A stretch of 64,000 nt of DNA, from positions 62,001-126,000 of the forward strand of contig NZ_BBXE01000028.1 in the NCBI RefSeq assembly GCF_001570565.1, written 5' to 3'. Positions within the stretch are counted from its first letter, which is position 1; each line of letters begins with the position of its first letter. A program made the position numbers and the translations under genes. Below are positions 33,909 through 41,777 of this stretch, piece after piece. Below the pieces are notes generated by a model. That model was not told where the DNA came from and made no database searches. It saw only the letters and a list, made by a program, of their open reading frames with translations. The stretch comes from Herbidospora yilanensis. GTDB taxonomy: Bacteria; Actinomycetota; Actinomycetes; Streptosporangiales; Streptosporangiaceae.

Positions 33909-34745
33909 ATGAGCACTGGAAACGCGATCGGCGGCCACGTCCTGGTGGCCGGCGGGCTGGCCACCGGAGGGCTGCGGTACGCCGCCGAGATCGGCGCCGA
34001 GATGGCCCAGGTCTTCGTCACCAACCCGCGCGGCTGGGCCCTCAACGAGGGCGACCCCGCCGAGGACGCCAAACTGCGCGAGGCCGGCCTGCCGGTCTAC
34101 GTCCACGCGAACTACCTGATCAACTTCGGCTCGCCGACCGAGGCGACGCTGGAGAACTCGATCGCCTCGGTCCGCCACACGCTGCGGCGGGGCCGCGAGG
34201 TCGGGGCGCTGGGCGTGGTCGTCCACACCGGCTCGGCGGTCAGCCAGCCGCGCGAGGCGGCCTTCCGGCAGTTGCGCGACCATTTGCTCCCCCTGCTGGA
34301 GGAGATCCCCGACGACGGCCCCGACCTGCTGCTGGAGCCGATGGCCGGGCAGGGCCAGATGCTCTGCGCGACCGTCCAGGATCTCGGCCCCTATCTGTCG
34401 GCGCTGGAGTGGCACCCGAAGGCCGGCGTCTGCCTCGACACCTGTCACGCCTTCGCCGCGGGCCACGACCTGTCGACCCCCGAGGGCGTCCGCGAGACCT
34501 TCGACGCCCTGCACACGATCGCGCCGGGCCGGCTGAAGCTGATCCACGCCAACGACTCCAAAGACGTGCTGGGCGCGAAGAAGGACCGTCACGAGAACAT
34601 CGGCGCGGGCCACATCGGGGCCCAGGGGTTCGCCGAGATCATGCGCCACCCGGCGGTGGCCGGGGTGCCGCTGTGCATCGAGACGCCCGGCAAGGCCGAC
34701 AAGCACCGTGAGGACATCGACCTGCTGAAGAAGCTCCGCGGATAG
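33909..34745 (+). CDS. nfo: Deoxyribonuclease IV (AP endonuclease IV)
   Basis: Cuts DNA at abasic sites in base excision repair. 278-residue TIM barrel with the three-Zn ligand motifs: VYVHANYLIN, GVVVHTGSAVS, LLLEPMAGQGQM (Glu ligand), GVCLDTCHAFAAGHDL, LKLIHANDSKDVLGAKKDRHENIGAGHIG and PLCIETPG. Length is normal. TAACCT ends 9 nt before the ATG, so the leader is very short or absent. Confidence 0.95.
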   Translation: MSTGNAIGGHVLVAGGLATGGLRYAAEIGAEMAQVFVTNPRGWALNEGDPAEDAKLREAGLPVYVHANYLINFGSPTEATLENSIASVRHTLRRGREVGALGVVVHTGSAVSQPREAAFRQLRDHLLPLLEEIPDDGPDLLLEPMAGQGQMLCATVQDLGPYLSALEWHPKAGVCLDTCHAFAAGHDLSTPEGVRETFDALHTIAPGRLKLIHANDSKDVLGAKKDRHENIGAGHIGAQGFAEIMRHPAVAGVPLCIETPGKADKHREDIDLLKKLRG

Positions 34746-34749
34746 CGGG

Positions 34750-34782
34750 CGGATCCGGCCGTCCCCCGAACGACCGGATCCG
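34750..34782. terminator. Terminator between nfo and LytTR gene
   Basis: Inverted 9-bp arms CGGATCCGG (34750-34758) / CCGGATCCG (34774-34782) between convergent genes; no U-tract. Confidence 0.65.
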
Positions 34783-34841
34783 TGACCGCAACCTTATTTC
34801 CCAGGTCAGCGCCACACCGGCTGATCACGACAGACGGCGTG

Positions 34842-35606
34842 TCAGGCGCGACGAGCGGTCAGCCGCTCCCTGACCTCCCGCGCGAGCCGCCGCGAGACCG
34901 GCAGCGTCTCGGTCCCGACCAGCAGCAGCGCCCGCCCGCCGGCGAACCTGAGTTCGCTGACGTGGCGGGCGTTGACGAGCGTGCTCCGGTGGGCCCGGAT
35001 GAACCCGGCCGCGGCCCACCGCTGCTCCAGCGCGGCCATGGAGGTCCGCACCAGGAAGCCGCCCTCGGCGGTCCGGAGCCGGACGTAGTCGCCGTGCGCC
35101 TCGGCGAACCAGACGGCGCCGGGGTCGATGAACCTGGTCCGGCCGCCCAGCTCAACCGGGATCGACTCGTGGGCGGTCTTCCTCCGCAGGTGATCCAGTT
35201 CGAGCTGGTCGGACAACCACCGGGCGGTCTTGAGAAGATCGCAGACCGGTTCGGCCGCGGGGCCGGCGCCTTCAGCGGGTGCGGTGGCGGCGCGATCCCG
35301 CCGGCATGCCCGACGGTCCGGCCGGACTCGGTTCCAGGGGGCGCCGGCCTCCCGGGGGAACTCCGGAGCCGGGGCATGGGCCACCAGGGCTCCCGCCACC
35401 GTGCCCATGATCGTCAAAGGCGCCGCCCCGCCCGGGGACCTCCCCCGCATGGCCGCCACCGCCGCGTCCCAGCCGTCGGCCCGGCCCGCCAGGACCTCGG
35501 TCGTGGAGGTGATCGTCAACGGGGCGCCGACGGCCCGCTCCAGGTGGGGCAGGGCCGCTCGGGCGGCCTCGGGGGTGAGCCGGAAGGGCACGTCGAAGCA
35601 GCACAC
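34842..35606 (-). CDS. LytTR-domain transcriptional regulator without receiver domain
   Basis: 254 residues. The C-terminal ~100 residues are a LytTR DNA-binding domain (ELGGRTRFIDPGAVWFAEAHGDYVRLRTAEGGFLVRTSMAALEQRWAAAGFIRAHRSTLVNARHVSEL). The N-terminal ~100 residues (CCFDVPFRLTPEAARAALPHLERAVGAPLTI) are not a response-regulator receiver: no DD/D/K pattern is visible. It may be a ligand or redox domain; two Cys lie at positions 2-3. GTG start; 28 bp after the sulfite-oxidase-like gene on the same strand, so probably cotranscribed. Confidence 0.8.
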   Translation of the reverse strand: MCCFDVPFRLTPEAARAALPHLERAVGAPLTITSTTEVLAGRADGWDAAVAAMRGRSPGGAAPLTIMGTVAGALVAHAPAPEFPREAGAPWNRVRPDRRACRRDRAATAPAEGAGPAAEPVCDLLKTARWLSDQLELDHLRRKTAHESIPVELGGRTRFIDPGAVWFAEAHGDYVRLRTAEGGFLVRTSMAALEQRWAAAGFIRAHRSTLVNARHVSELRFAGGRALLLVGTETLPVSRRLAREVRERLTARRA

Positions 35607-35634
35607 CCGGGCGAGACTAGACCTCCCGGCCCGG

Positions 35635-36246
35635 CTAGGGCGGGCCCTCGCCCGGGTCCTCCTGGTATGAGTAGCGCTGCTCCCGCCAGGGGTCGGCGAC
35701 GTTGTGGTAGCCCCGGTCCTCCCAGAAGCCGCGCCGGTCTTCGGTCAGGTATTCGATGGCGCGCACCCACTTGACGCTCTTCCAGGCGTACAGATGGGGG
35801 ACCACGGCCCTGACGGGGTGCCCGCGCTCGGGGCTGAGCGGCTTGCCGTCGAGCTCGGTCGCGAAGAGGGTCGAGTCGCGGTCGAAGTCGCTCATGCGGA
35901 CGTTGGCGCTGTAGCCGTATTCGGCCCAGATCATCACGTGGCCGACCCCGGCGGCGGGCGGCACGGCGGCCAGGAACGCCGACGCGGGCACGCCGGTCCA
36001 CTCGTTGCCCATGATCGAGAACTTGGTCACGCAGTGGAAGTCGGCCAGCACCGTCGAACGCGGCAACTGGCCGAAGTCGTCCCAGGTCAGGTAGTGCTGC
36101 TCGCCGGACGCGGTGGCGCCGAAGATCTGCAGGCGCCAGGTCGCGGGCCGGAACGTCGGCACCCTGCCGTAGTGCATCACGGGCCTGCCGCGCGGGACGT
36201 ACTGCCCCGGGGGCAGCCGGTTCTCCTCCTCGGGCGTCTCCGGCAC
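35635..36246 (-). CDS. Sulfite-oxidase-like molybdopterin enzyme
   Basis: 203 residues of the oxidoreductase molybdopterin-binding domain. The molybdenum-ligand Cys is in ADFHCVTKFSIMGNEWTGV, followed by the substrate/cofactor loop AEYGYSANVRMSDF and GHPVRAVVPHLYAWKSVKWV. There is no signal peptide or TAT motif and no dimerisation domain, so it is probably cytosolic and short compared with true sulfite oxidases. Substrate unknown. GTG start. Pairs with the LytTR regulator. Confidence 0.88.
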   Translation of the reverse strand: MPETPEEENRLPPGQYVPRGRPVMHYGRVPTFRPATWRLQIFGATASGEQHYLTWDDFGQLPRSTVLADFHCVTKFSIMGNEWTGVPASAFLAAVPPAAGVGHVMIWAEYGYSANVRMSDFDRDSTLFATELDGKPLSPERGHPVRAVVPHLYAWKSVKWVRAIEYLTEDRRGFWEDRGYHNVADPWREQRYSYQEDPGEGPP

Positions 36247-36297
36247 CCGCCCATCCTGTCACCCGCCCCGCGGTGCGCCCGCATCAGGGTTGTGCGA

Positions 36298-36303
36298 TAT
36301 ATT
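36298..36303 (+). promoter_or_regulatory. -10 element of the aroF leader transcript
   Basis: TATATT, a near-perfect -10, ends 6 nt before the leader-peptide ATG at 36310. Transcription should begin at or next to that ATG, making a leaderless leader-peptide mRNA. Confidence 0.6.
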
Positions 36304-36309
36304 TCGACC

Positions 36310-36381
36310 ATGCTTGGCGCAGTCTCGTTTTGGTATGGCGACGGACCCGTGAGGACCGTTCGCCATGAGGTTGTGCACTAG
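36310..36381 (+). CDS. aroF attenuator leader peptide with Phe-Trp-Tyr
   Basis: A 23-residue open frame MLGAVSFWYGDGPVRTVRHEVVH. Codons 7-9 are TTT-TGG-TAT, one for each aromatic amino acid, directly upstream of the gene for the first enzyme of aromatic synthesis. It begins 6 nt after TATATT. A 17-bp terminator hairpin follows 15 nt after its stop and precedes aroF. Stalling of the ribosome at Phe, Trp or Tyr codons would be expected to change folding and prevent termination (classical attenuation). Too short for most gene callers. The function is inferred from layout; I recall no exact precedent. Confidence 0.75.
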   Translation: MLGAVSFWYGDGPVRTVRHEVVH

Positions 36382-36395
36382 CAGCCACAGGCGGT

Positions 36396-36435
36396 CGAAA
36401 AGCCCCGGGTCCGATCTAGGACCCGGGGCTTTTCG
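36396..36435 (+). terminator. Attenuator terminator before aroF
   Basis: Perfect 17-bp stem (arms 36396-36412 and 36419-36435, core AAAAGCCCCGGGTCC) with loop GATCTA and a TTTT run within the 3' arm. It lies between the leader peptide and the aroF ribosome site AAGGAG, so it would end transcription before aroF. A competing hairpin CGCC...GGCG spanning 36361-36394 is possible. Confidence 0.85.
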
Positions 36436-36452
36436 CGTGTTAAGGAGAAATC

Positions 36453-37487
36453 ATGGTCATCGTCATGGCCCCTGAGGCCACCCAGGAAGACATCACCGAG
36501 GTCGTCGCGCTCGTCGCGTCGGCGGGTGGTGAGGCGTTCGTGTCCCGCGGCGTGAACCGCACGATCATCGGGCTGATCGGCGACGTTGAGCAGTTCGCCA
36601 GCCTCAACCTCCGCGGTCAGCGCGGCGTCGCCGACGTGATGCGCGTGTCCACCCCCTTCAAGCTCGTGAGCCGCGACAACCATCCCGTGCGGTCGACGGT
36701 CCGGGTGGGCGGGGTGCCGATCGGGCCCGACACGGTCACCCTCATCGCGGGGCCGTGCGCGGTCGAGACGCCGCAGCAGACCCTTGAGGCCGCCGAGATG
36801 GCCAAGGCCGCCGGGGCCACCCTGCTGCGCGGCGGCGCGTTCAAGCCGCGCACCTCGCCGTACGCCTTCCAGGGCCTCGGCGAGCAGGGGCTGCGCATCC
36901 TGGCCGACGTCCGGGAGAAGACCGGGCTGCCGATCGTGACCGAGGTGGTCGACGCCCATGACGTGCCGCTCGTGGCGTCGTACGCGGACATGCTGCAGGT
37001 CGGCACCCGCAACACGCAGAACTTCGCGCTCCTGCAGGCGGTCGGCGCGGCCGGGAAGCCGGTCATGCTGAAGCGCGGCATGAGCGGGACCATCGAGGAG
37101 TGGCTGATGTCGGCCGAGTACATCGCCCAGCGCGGCAACCTCGACATCGTGCTCTGCGAGCGCGGCATCCGCACCTTCGAGACGGCGACCCGCAACACCC
37201 TCGACGTGTCGGCGGTGCCGGTGGCGCAGCGGCTCTCCCATCTGCCGGTGATCATCGACCCGTCCCACTCGGGCGGGCGGCGCGACCTGGTGCTGCCGCT
37301 CACCCGGGCGGCCGTCGCGGTGGGCGCCGACGGCGTGATCATCGACGTCCACCCGCACCCCGAGCAGGCGCTCTGCGACGGCCCGCAGGCCCTGGTCGAC
37401 GGTGACCTGGAGGAACTGGCGAGGATCATGCGGAACTTCGCCCCGCTGATGGGCCGCACCCTGGCCGGTGAAGCGGTCGCGGTGTAG
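36453..37487 (+). CDS. aroF: 3-deoxy-7-phosphoheptulonate synthase, class I-beta with N-terminal ferredoxin-like domain
   Basis: Condenses PEP and erythrose 4-phosphate, opening the shikimate pathway. 344 residues: an N-terminal ferredoxin-like/ACT-like regulatory domain (about 1-70, VIVMAPEATQEDITEVVALVASAGGEAFVSRGVNRTIIGLIGD), as in the Thermotoga enzyme where it mediates Tyr inhibition, and the barrel with metal Cys102 in LIAGPCAVET, GGAFKPRTSPYAFQGL, VLKRG-type PVMLKRGMSGT and PVIIDPSHSGGRRD. ATG with AAGGAG 8 nt upstream, just after the attenuator. Class I-beta is less usual here than the class II enzyme of Streptomyces and mycobacteria. Confidence 0.95.
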   Translation: MVIVMAPEATQEDITEVVALVASAGGEAFVSRGVNRTIIGLIGDVEQFASLNLRGQRGVADVMRVSTPFKLVSRDNHPVRSTVRVGGVPIGPDTVTLIAGPCAVETPQQTLEAAEMAKAAGATLLRGGAFKPRTSPYAFQGLGEQGLRILADVREKTGLPIVTEVVDAHDVPLVASYADMLQVGTRNTQNFALLQAVGAAGKPVMLKRGMSGTIEEWLMSAEYIAQRGNLDIVLCERGIRTFETATRNTLDVSAVPVAQRLSHLPVIIDPSHSGGRRDLVLPLTRAAVAVGADGVIIDVHPHPEQALCDGPQALVDGDLEELARIMRNFAPLMGRTLAGEAVAV

Positions 37488-37498
37488 CCTCCGCCCTC

Positions 37499-38686
37499 GT
37501 GGCGTTTTCGGGGGATCTTTACCGCAACAAGAATTTCGTTCTCCTGCTCGGTGTTCAGACGTTGTCCGTGCTGGGCGACGCGTTCTCGACCGTGGCGGTG
37601 CCGCTGCTGGCGCTGCACGCGACCGGGTCCGTCGCCCAGATGGGCGTCCTCACCGCGCTGACGGGCGTCGCCTCCGTCGTGACCGGCACCTTCGCCGGAG
37701 GCATCGTCGACCGGTTCGACCGGCGGCGGGTGCTGGTCGTGTGCGACGTCGGCCGTTTCCTCCTGTACGGCCTGATCCCGGTCCTGTGGTGGGCGACACC
37801 GGCGATCTGGCCGCTCTACGTGATCGTCCCGCTGGCGGCCGCGCTCGGCATGGTCTTCAACGTCGCCTATGTGACCGTCCTGCCGTCGATCGTCGACCCG
37901 GGCGACATCACCCGGGCCAACGGCGTCCTGTACGGGGTCTTCGCCGTCGCGGGGGTGGCGGGCCCCGCCCTGGCGGGCGTGGTCTCGGGCGGGTACGGCC
38001 CGGCCGCCGCGATCGGGCTGGATTCGGTGACCTTCCTGATCTCCGCTTTCGGGCTGCGGTTCATCCGGCTGCGGCCGTACCGGAAGGAGGAGACCGGCGG
38101 CCGCCTCGCCGGAGCCAGGTTCCTGCTCGGGAACCCGGTGCTGCGGACCATGACGATCCTGCTCACCGCGCTCATCTTCCTCACGGCCGGGCTCGACGAC
38201 CTGGTCGTCTTCCACCTCAAGCAGAACCTGGAACAGGCCGACGCGGTGGTCGGCTATGTGCTGGGCGTGGGCGCGATCGGCACGATCATCGCATCGATGG
38301 CGGTGGCGCGGGTGCGGAAACGGCTCGGGTTCGGGCCGACGTGGTTGCTCTCGACCACCCTGGCGGGGCTGGCGGTGGTGGTCATCGGGCTCTCGCCCGG
38401 CGTGGCCGGGATCGGGGCGCTGATGGCGCTGTTCAGCCTGGCGATCACGGTCGGCGCGATCTGCTCGATGTCGCTGCGCCAGGAGATCACCCCGGCCCAC
38501 CTGCTCGGCCGGGTGACGGCCGCGTTCTGGACCATCCACTTCGCCCTGGGGCCGCTGGGGGCGACCCTGGCGACGTGGACGGCGGCCGGGCAGGGCGTGG
38601 CGCCGGTCGTGACCGTGATGGGGGCCGGGCTGCTGCTGACCGCGCTGGGCGGGGCGTTCAGCCCGGTCAGGCGGTCAGGTCTCTAG
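37499..38686 (+). CDS. MFS transporter
   Basis: 395 residues, about 11-12 TM helices. The N-half has FVLLLGVQTLSVLGDAFSTVAVPLLAL and the GGIVDRFDRRRVLVVCDVGRF loop typical of the enterobactin-exporter/MFS_3 type, and a middle loop of basic residues (LRPYRKEETGGRL). GTG start 12 bp after aroF; cotranscription with aroF is possible, which would put it under the attenuator. Substrate unknown. Its last 12 bp overlap the convergent thiI. Confidence 0.9.
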   Translation: MAFSGDLYRNKNFVLLLGVQTLSVLGDAFSTVAVPLLALHATGSVAQMGVLTALTGVASVVTGTFAGGIVDRFDRRRVLVVCDVGRFLLYGLIPVLWWATPAIWPLYVIVPLAAALGMVFNVAYVTVLPSIVDPGDITRANGVLYGVFAVAGVAGPALAGVVSGGYGPAAAIGLDSVTFLISAFGLRFIRLRPYRKEETGGRLAGARFLLGNPVLRTMTILLTALIFLTAGLDDLVVFHLKQNLEQADAVVGYVLGVGAIGTIIASMAVARVRKRLGFGPTWLLSTTLAGLAVVVIGLSPGVAGIGALMALFSLAITVGAICSMSLRQEITPAHLLGRVTAAFWTIHFALGPLGATLATWTAAGQGVAPVVTVMGAGLLLTALGGAFSPVRRSGL

Positions 38687-39871
38687 CTTGTAGGCCTGGA
38701 TCGAGTCGGCGAGCTGCACCGCGAGCTCCTCGGCGTCGAGCCGCTTCTCGATCAGCTTCAGGTCTTCGATCTTGGCGGCCAGCTCGGGCTGGCGGGAGGC
38801 CAGGATCGTGCAGCAGTCTTCGTCGGGCAGCTCGGAGATGGCCAGCGTGCCGATGCGGCGGGCCTCGGCGATGACCTCCATCTTGTCGAGCCCGATCAGG
38901 GGCCGCAGGATCGGCAGGTCGGTCGCGCTGTCCTGGGCCGCGATGTTGGCCATCGTCTGCGACGACACCTGGCCGAGCGAGTCGCCGGTGATCAGGGCGG
39001 TCGCCTTGTGGCGGTGGGCGACCTCTTCGGCGGTCTTCAGCATCAGGCGGCGCTGGGCGATCATCGCCAGGCGGTCGCTGCCGGAGGTGCGGATCGACTG
39101 CTGGGCCTTGCCGAACGGCACCACCCACAACCGCGAGCGCCCCTGGAAGGCGTCGAGGCGGCGGACCAGCGCGTAGGCCTTGTAGATCGACTCGGTGGTG
39201 GTGAACGGGATGCCGGAGAAGTGCAGGAAGTCGACCCGCAGGCCGCGGCGCATCATGCGGTAGGCGGCCACCGGGGAGTCGATGCCGCCCGACAGCAGCG
39301 CCAGGCCCCGGCCGCTGGTGCCGACCGGGAGGCCGCCCTGGCCGGGGCGGCTGTCGACGTAGACGAAGACCTCGTCGCGGTCGACCTCGATGGCCATGGT
39401 GAGCTCGGGGTTCTTCAGGCTGACCGGCAGGCCGTAGGTGTCGTTGATCTCGCCGCCGACGTGCCGGTCGAGCTCGGCGGAGGTCATCGGGAAACGCTTG
39501 TCGCGGCGGCGCGAGCGGACCGCGAAGGTGGCCTTGCGGGCCGCCTCGGGGGTCTCCCTGACCAGTTCGAGCGCGGCCTTGGTGACGACCGACGGGTCTT
39601 TGGCGACCCGCCAGGCCAGGTGGACCAGCACGATGCCGGGCACCTCGCTGACCCGCTTGGCGACCGCCTCGGCGACCTCGACGCCGGTGCCCTCGGGCAG
39701 GAACAGGGCGATCACGCCGTGGCGCTGGCGCAGGTCGATCTCGAAGCCCGACAGGGCGAATTTGATGTTCGCGCGCAGCCGGACCTCGAACTGCTCCCGG
39801 TTCTTTCCTTTCAGGACGATCTCGCCCAGTTTGAGCAGCACACAGGGCTCACCCAGAGCGGTCATGGTCAT
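38675..39871 (-). CDS. thiI: tRNA 4-thiouridine sulfurtransferase
   Basis: 398 residues: N-terminal ferredoxin-like domain, THUMP domain (about 60-165), and PP-loop pyrophosphatase domain with ALLSGGIDSPVAAYRMMRRG. The E. coli rhodanese extension is absent, so sulfur transfer must use another Cys or protein. A DCCTIL motif near the C-terminus could serve. Acts in s4U8 formation in tRNA and, in some bacteria, in thiazole synthesis. ATG with GAAGGA upstream. Confidence 0.92.
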   Translation of the reverse strand: MTMTALGEPCVLLKLGEIVLKGKNREQFEVRLRANIKFALSGFEIDLRQRHGVIALFLPEGTGVEVAEAVAKRVSEVPGIVLVHLAWRVAKDPSVVTKAALELVRETPEAARKATFAVRSRRRDKRFPMTSAELDRHVGGEINDTYGLPVSLKNPELTMAIEVDRDEVFVYVDSRPGQGGLPVGTSGRGLALLSGGIDSPVAAYRMMRRGLRVDFLHFSGIPFTTTESIYKAYALVRRLDAFQGRSRLWVVPFGKAQQSIRTSGSDRLAMIAQRRLMLKTAEEVAHRHKATALITGDSLGQVSSQTMANIAAQDSATDLPILRPLIGLDKMEVIAEARRIGTLAISELPDEDCCTILASRQPELAAKIEDLKLIEKRLDAEELAVQLADSIQAYKLET

Positions 39872-39913
39872 GGTGATGGTCCTTCGGGAACGACTGGCGG
39901 GAACCTTTTAACT

Positions 39914-40564
39914 CTAGTCGAGGTCCGCCAGACCTTTTTCGATCGCGTAGCGGACCAGCTCGACGCGGTTGTGGAGCTGAAGCTTGCTCAGGGTGTTCTG
40001 CACGTGGTTCTGGACCGTCCGGTGCGACAACACGAGCCGTTCGGCGATCTGCTTGTACGACAGCCCCTTCGCCACCAGCCGCAGCACCTCGGTCTCCCGG
40101 TCGGTCAGCCGGGGACCCTCCTCGGCGGCCTTCGGCTGGGCGGCCAGACGGCGGTACTCCCCCAGCACCAGCCCGGCCAGGCCCGGCGTGAAGACGGCGT
40201 CGCCCTGGGCGGTGCGGGCCACGGCCTCCAGGAAGTCGGCCTGGCTCGCCGACTTCACCAGGTAGCCCGACGCGCCCGCCTTCACCGCCTCCAGCACGTC
40301 GTCGTGCTCGGCGCTGGCCGACAACACCAGCACCTTCGGCGGGTGCTCCGAGGCCCCCAGGCCCCGGGCCACCTCGACCCCGCGCAGGTCGGGCAACTGG
40401 AGATCGAGCACGACCACGTCGGGCCGCACGGCCGCCGCGACCCGCAGCGCCTGGCGGCCCTCGCCGCAGGTCGCCACGATCTCGTAGCCGGCCTCGGCGA
40501 GGTCGCGGGCCACGCCCTCCCGCCACATCGGGTGGTCGTCGACGACCATGACGCGCACGCTCAT
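39914..40564 (-). CDS. NarL/LuxR-family response regulator
   Basis: 216 residues. Receiver domain with the acidic pocket VVDDHP, phospho-Asp in VVVLDLQLPD, Thr/Ser in VLVLSASAE and Lys in YLVKSAS. C-terminal LuxR HTH: LTDRETEVLRLVAKGLSYKQIAERLVLSHRTVQNHVQNTLSKLQLHNR. ATG overlaps the kinase stop by 4 bp, forming a two-component pair. Target genes cannot be told from sequence. Confidence 0.94.
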   Translation of the reverse strand: MSVRVMVVDDHPMWREGVARDLAEAGYEIVATCGEGRQALRVAAAVRPDVVVLDLQLPDLRGVEVARGLGASEHPPKVLVLSASAEHDDVLEAVKAGASGYLVKSASQADFLEAVARTAQGDAVFTPGLAGLVLGEYRRLAAQPKAAEEGPRLTDRETEVLRLVAKGLSYKQIAERLVLSHRTVQNHVQNTLSKLQLHNRVELVRYAIEKGLADLD

Positions 40565-41676
40565 GGCGCCACGATAACCATCTCGATCTCGGTGCCATCA
40601 GGGGAGGAGGCGATCGTGACCCGGCCGCCCAGAGCGGCCACCCGGCCCCTGATCGACTGCGAGACGCCCAGGCGGCCCCGCCGCTCGGCCTCCTCCAGGC
40701 GGCCCTCCGGCATGCCGGGGCCGTCGTCGCGGACGGTCACCGTCACCTCGCCGTCCTCGGCCTCGACGAGGATCCACGCCCTGGTCCCCTCGGGGCAGTG
40801 CCGGCGCACGTTGTCGAGCGCGTTGCCGACGGCGGCCGACAACTCCTCGACGGTGCGGGCGGGCAGGTCGACCGGGGTCGCGGGGGTGGCGACGGTGACC
40901 GCGGCCGAGGCGTGGCGGCGCAGCGCGTCGTTGAGGTCGGCCGACTCGGCGGCGGGGGGCCGGGGCGCGGTCCTGACCAGCTCGCGCAGCACGGCCTCCT
41001 GCTCGCCCGCCAGGCGGCCCAGCTCGGCCGCCTCTCCCCCGATCTCGGCGCCCCTGCGCTGGACCAGGGCGAGGACCTGCAGGACCGAGTCGTGGATGCC
41101 GCGCGCCAGGCGTTCGCGTTCGCGTCCGGCCGCCTCGATCTCGACCGCCCGCTGCATGCGGGCCTCGGCCTGCTTGGCCAGCCGGGCGACGTGGCCGATC
41201 ACGACGCCGGCGAGGAACAGCAGGACCGCGCCGTTGACCGGGACGGTGTTCAGGTCGAGCACGCCGACCCCGCGCAGCCACACGTCCAGCGCCGCGATGA
41301 CCGCCGCGGCGGCGGCGCCCGCGCGGCGGCCCGCGTAGACGGCCCAGGCGACCACCGGGGCGGCCACCCAGGTCGCGGTGATCGGCATGGCGCCGCGCGG
41401 GCCGTCGAACCCCTGGACCCAGACCGACGACAGCAGGCAGGCGGCGGTGACGAGGAGGTCGGCGGTCAGCAGCGGCCAGCCGCGCAGGCGCTCGCGGGAG
41501 TAGGCGTAGGTGGCGAACACCGTCCAGGCGGTCATGAGGACCAGCACCGACCAGGCGGGCCCCGGGTTGCCGTAACCGTCGGCCTCGATCACCAGCACGG
41601 CGGCGTAGCCGAGGGAGCAGAACCGGTAGACGGCGATCGCCCGCCAGAAGGGCGTCTCGATGGTCATTTCGGTCAT
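40561..41676 (-). CDS. MacS-type sensor histidine kinase
   Basis: 371 residues: an N-terminal membrane region with about five TM helices (about 12-170; DUF5931-like), then HisKA_3 with phospho-His in RERERLARGIHDSVLQVLALVQRRG, and an HATPase with N-box NALDNVRRH and G-box VRDDGPGMPEG and RGRLGVSQSIRGRVAALGG. The pattern resembles MacS of the actinobacterial MacRS system. The short extracytoplasmic loops argue for a membrane or intramembrane signal. Divergent from the MHYT gene. Confidence 0.9.
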   Translation of the reverse strand: MTEMTIETPFWRAIAVYRFCSLGYAAVLVIEADGYGNPGPAWSVLVLMTAWTVFATYAYSRERLRGWPLLTADLLVTAACLLSSVWVQGFDGPRGAMPITATWVAAPVVAWAVYAGRRAGAAAAAVIAALDVWLRGVGVLDLNTVPVNGAVLLFLAGVVIGHVARLAKQAEARMQRAVEIEAAGRERERLARGIHDSVLQVLALVQRRGAEIGGEAAELGRLAGEQEAVLRELVRTAPRPPAAESADLNDALRRHASAAVTVATPATPVDLPARTVEELSAAVGNALDNVRRHCPEGTRAWILVEAEDGEVTVTVRDDGPGMPEGRLEEAERRGRLGVSQSIRGRVAALGGRVTIASSPDGTEIEMVIVAP

Positions 41677-41777
41677 CGTACGACTACCTAACGAACGTCA
41701 CATGAACCCTTGAACCGGACAAAGTCCCCAGATGGAGCGATGCAATAATTTTGTTGCAACCACAACGAGGAGAACGC

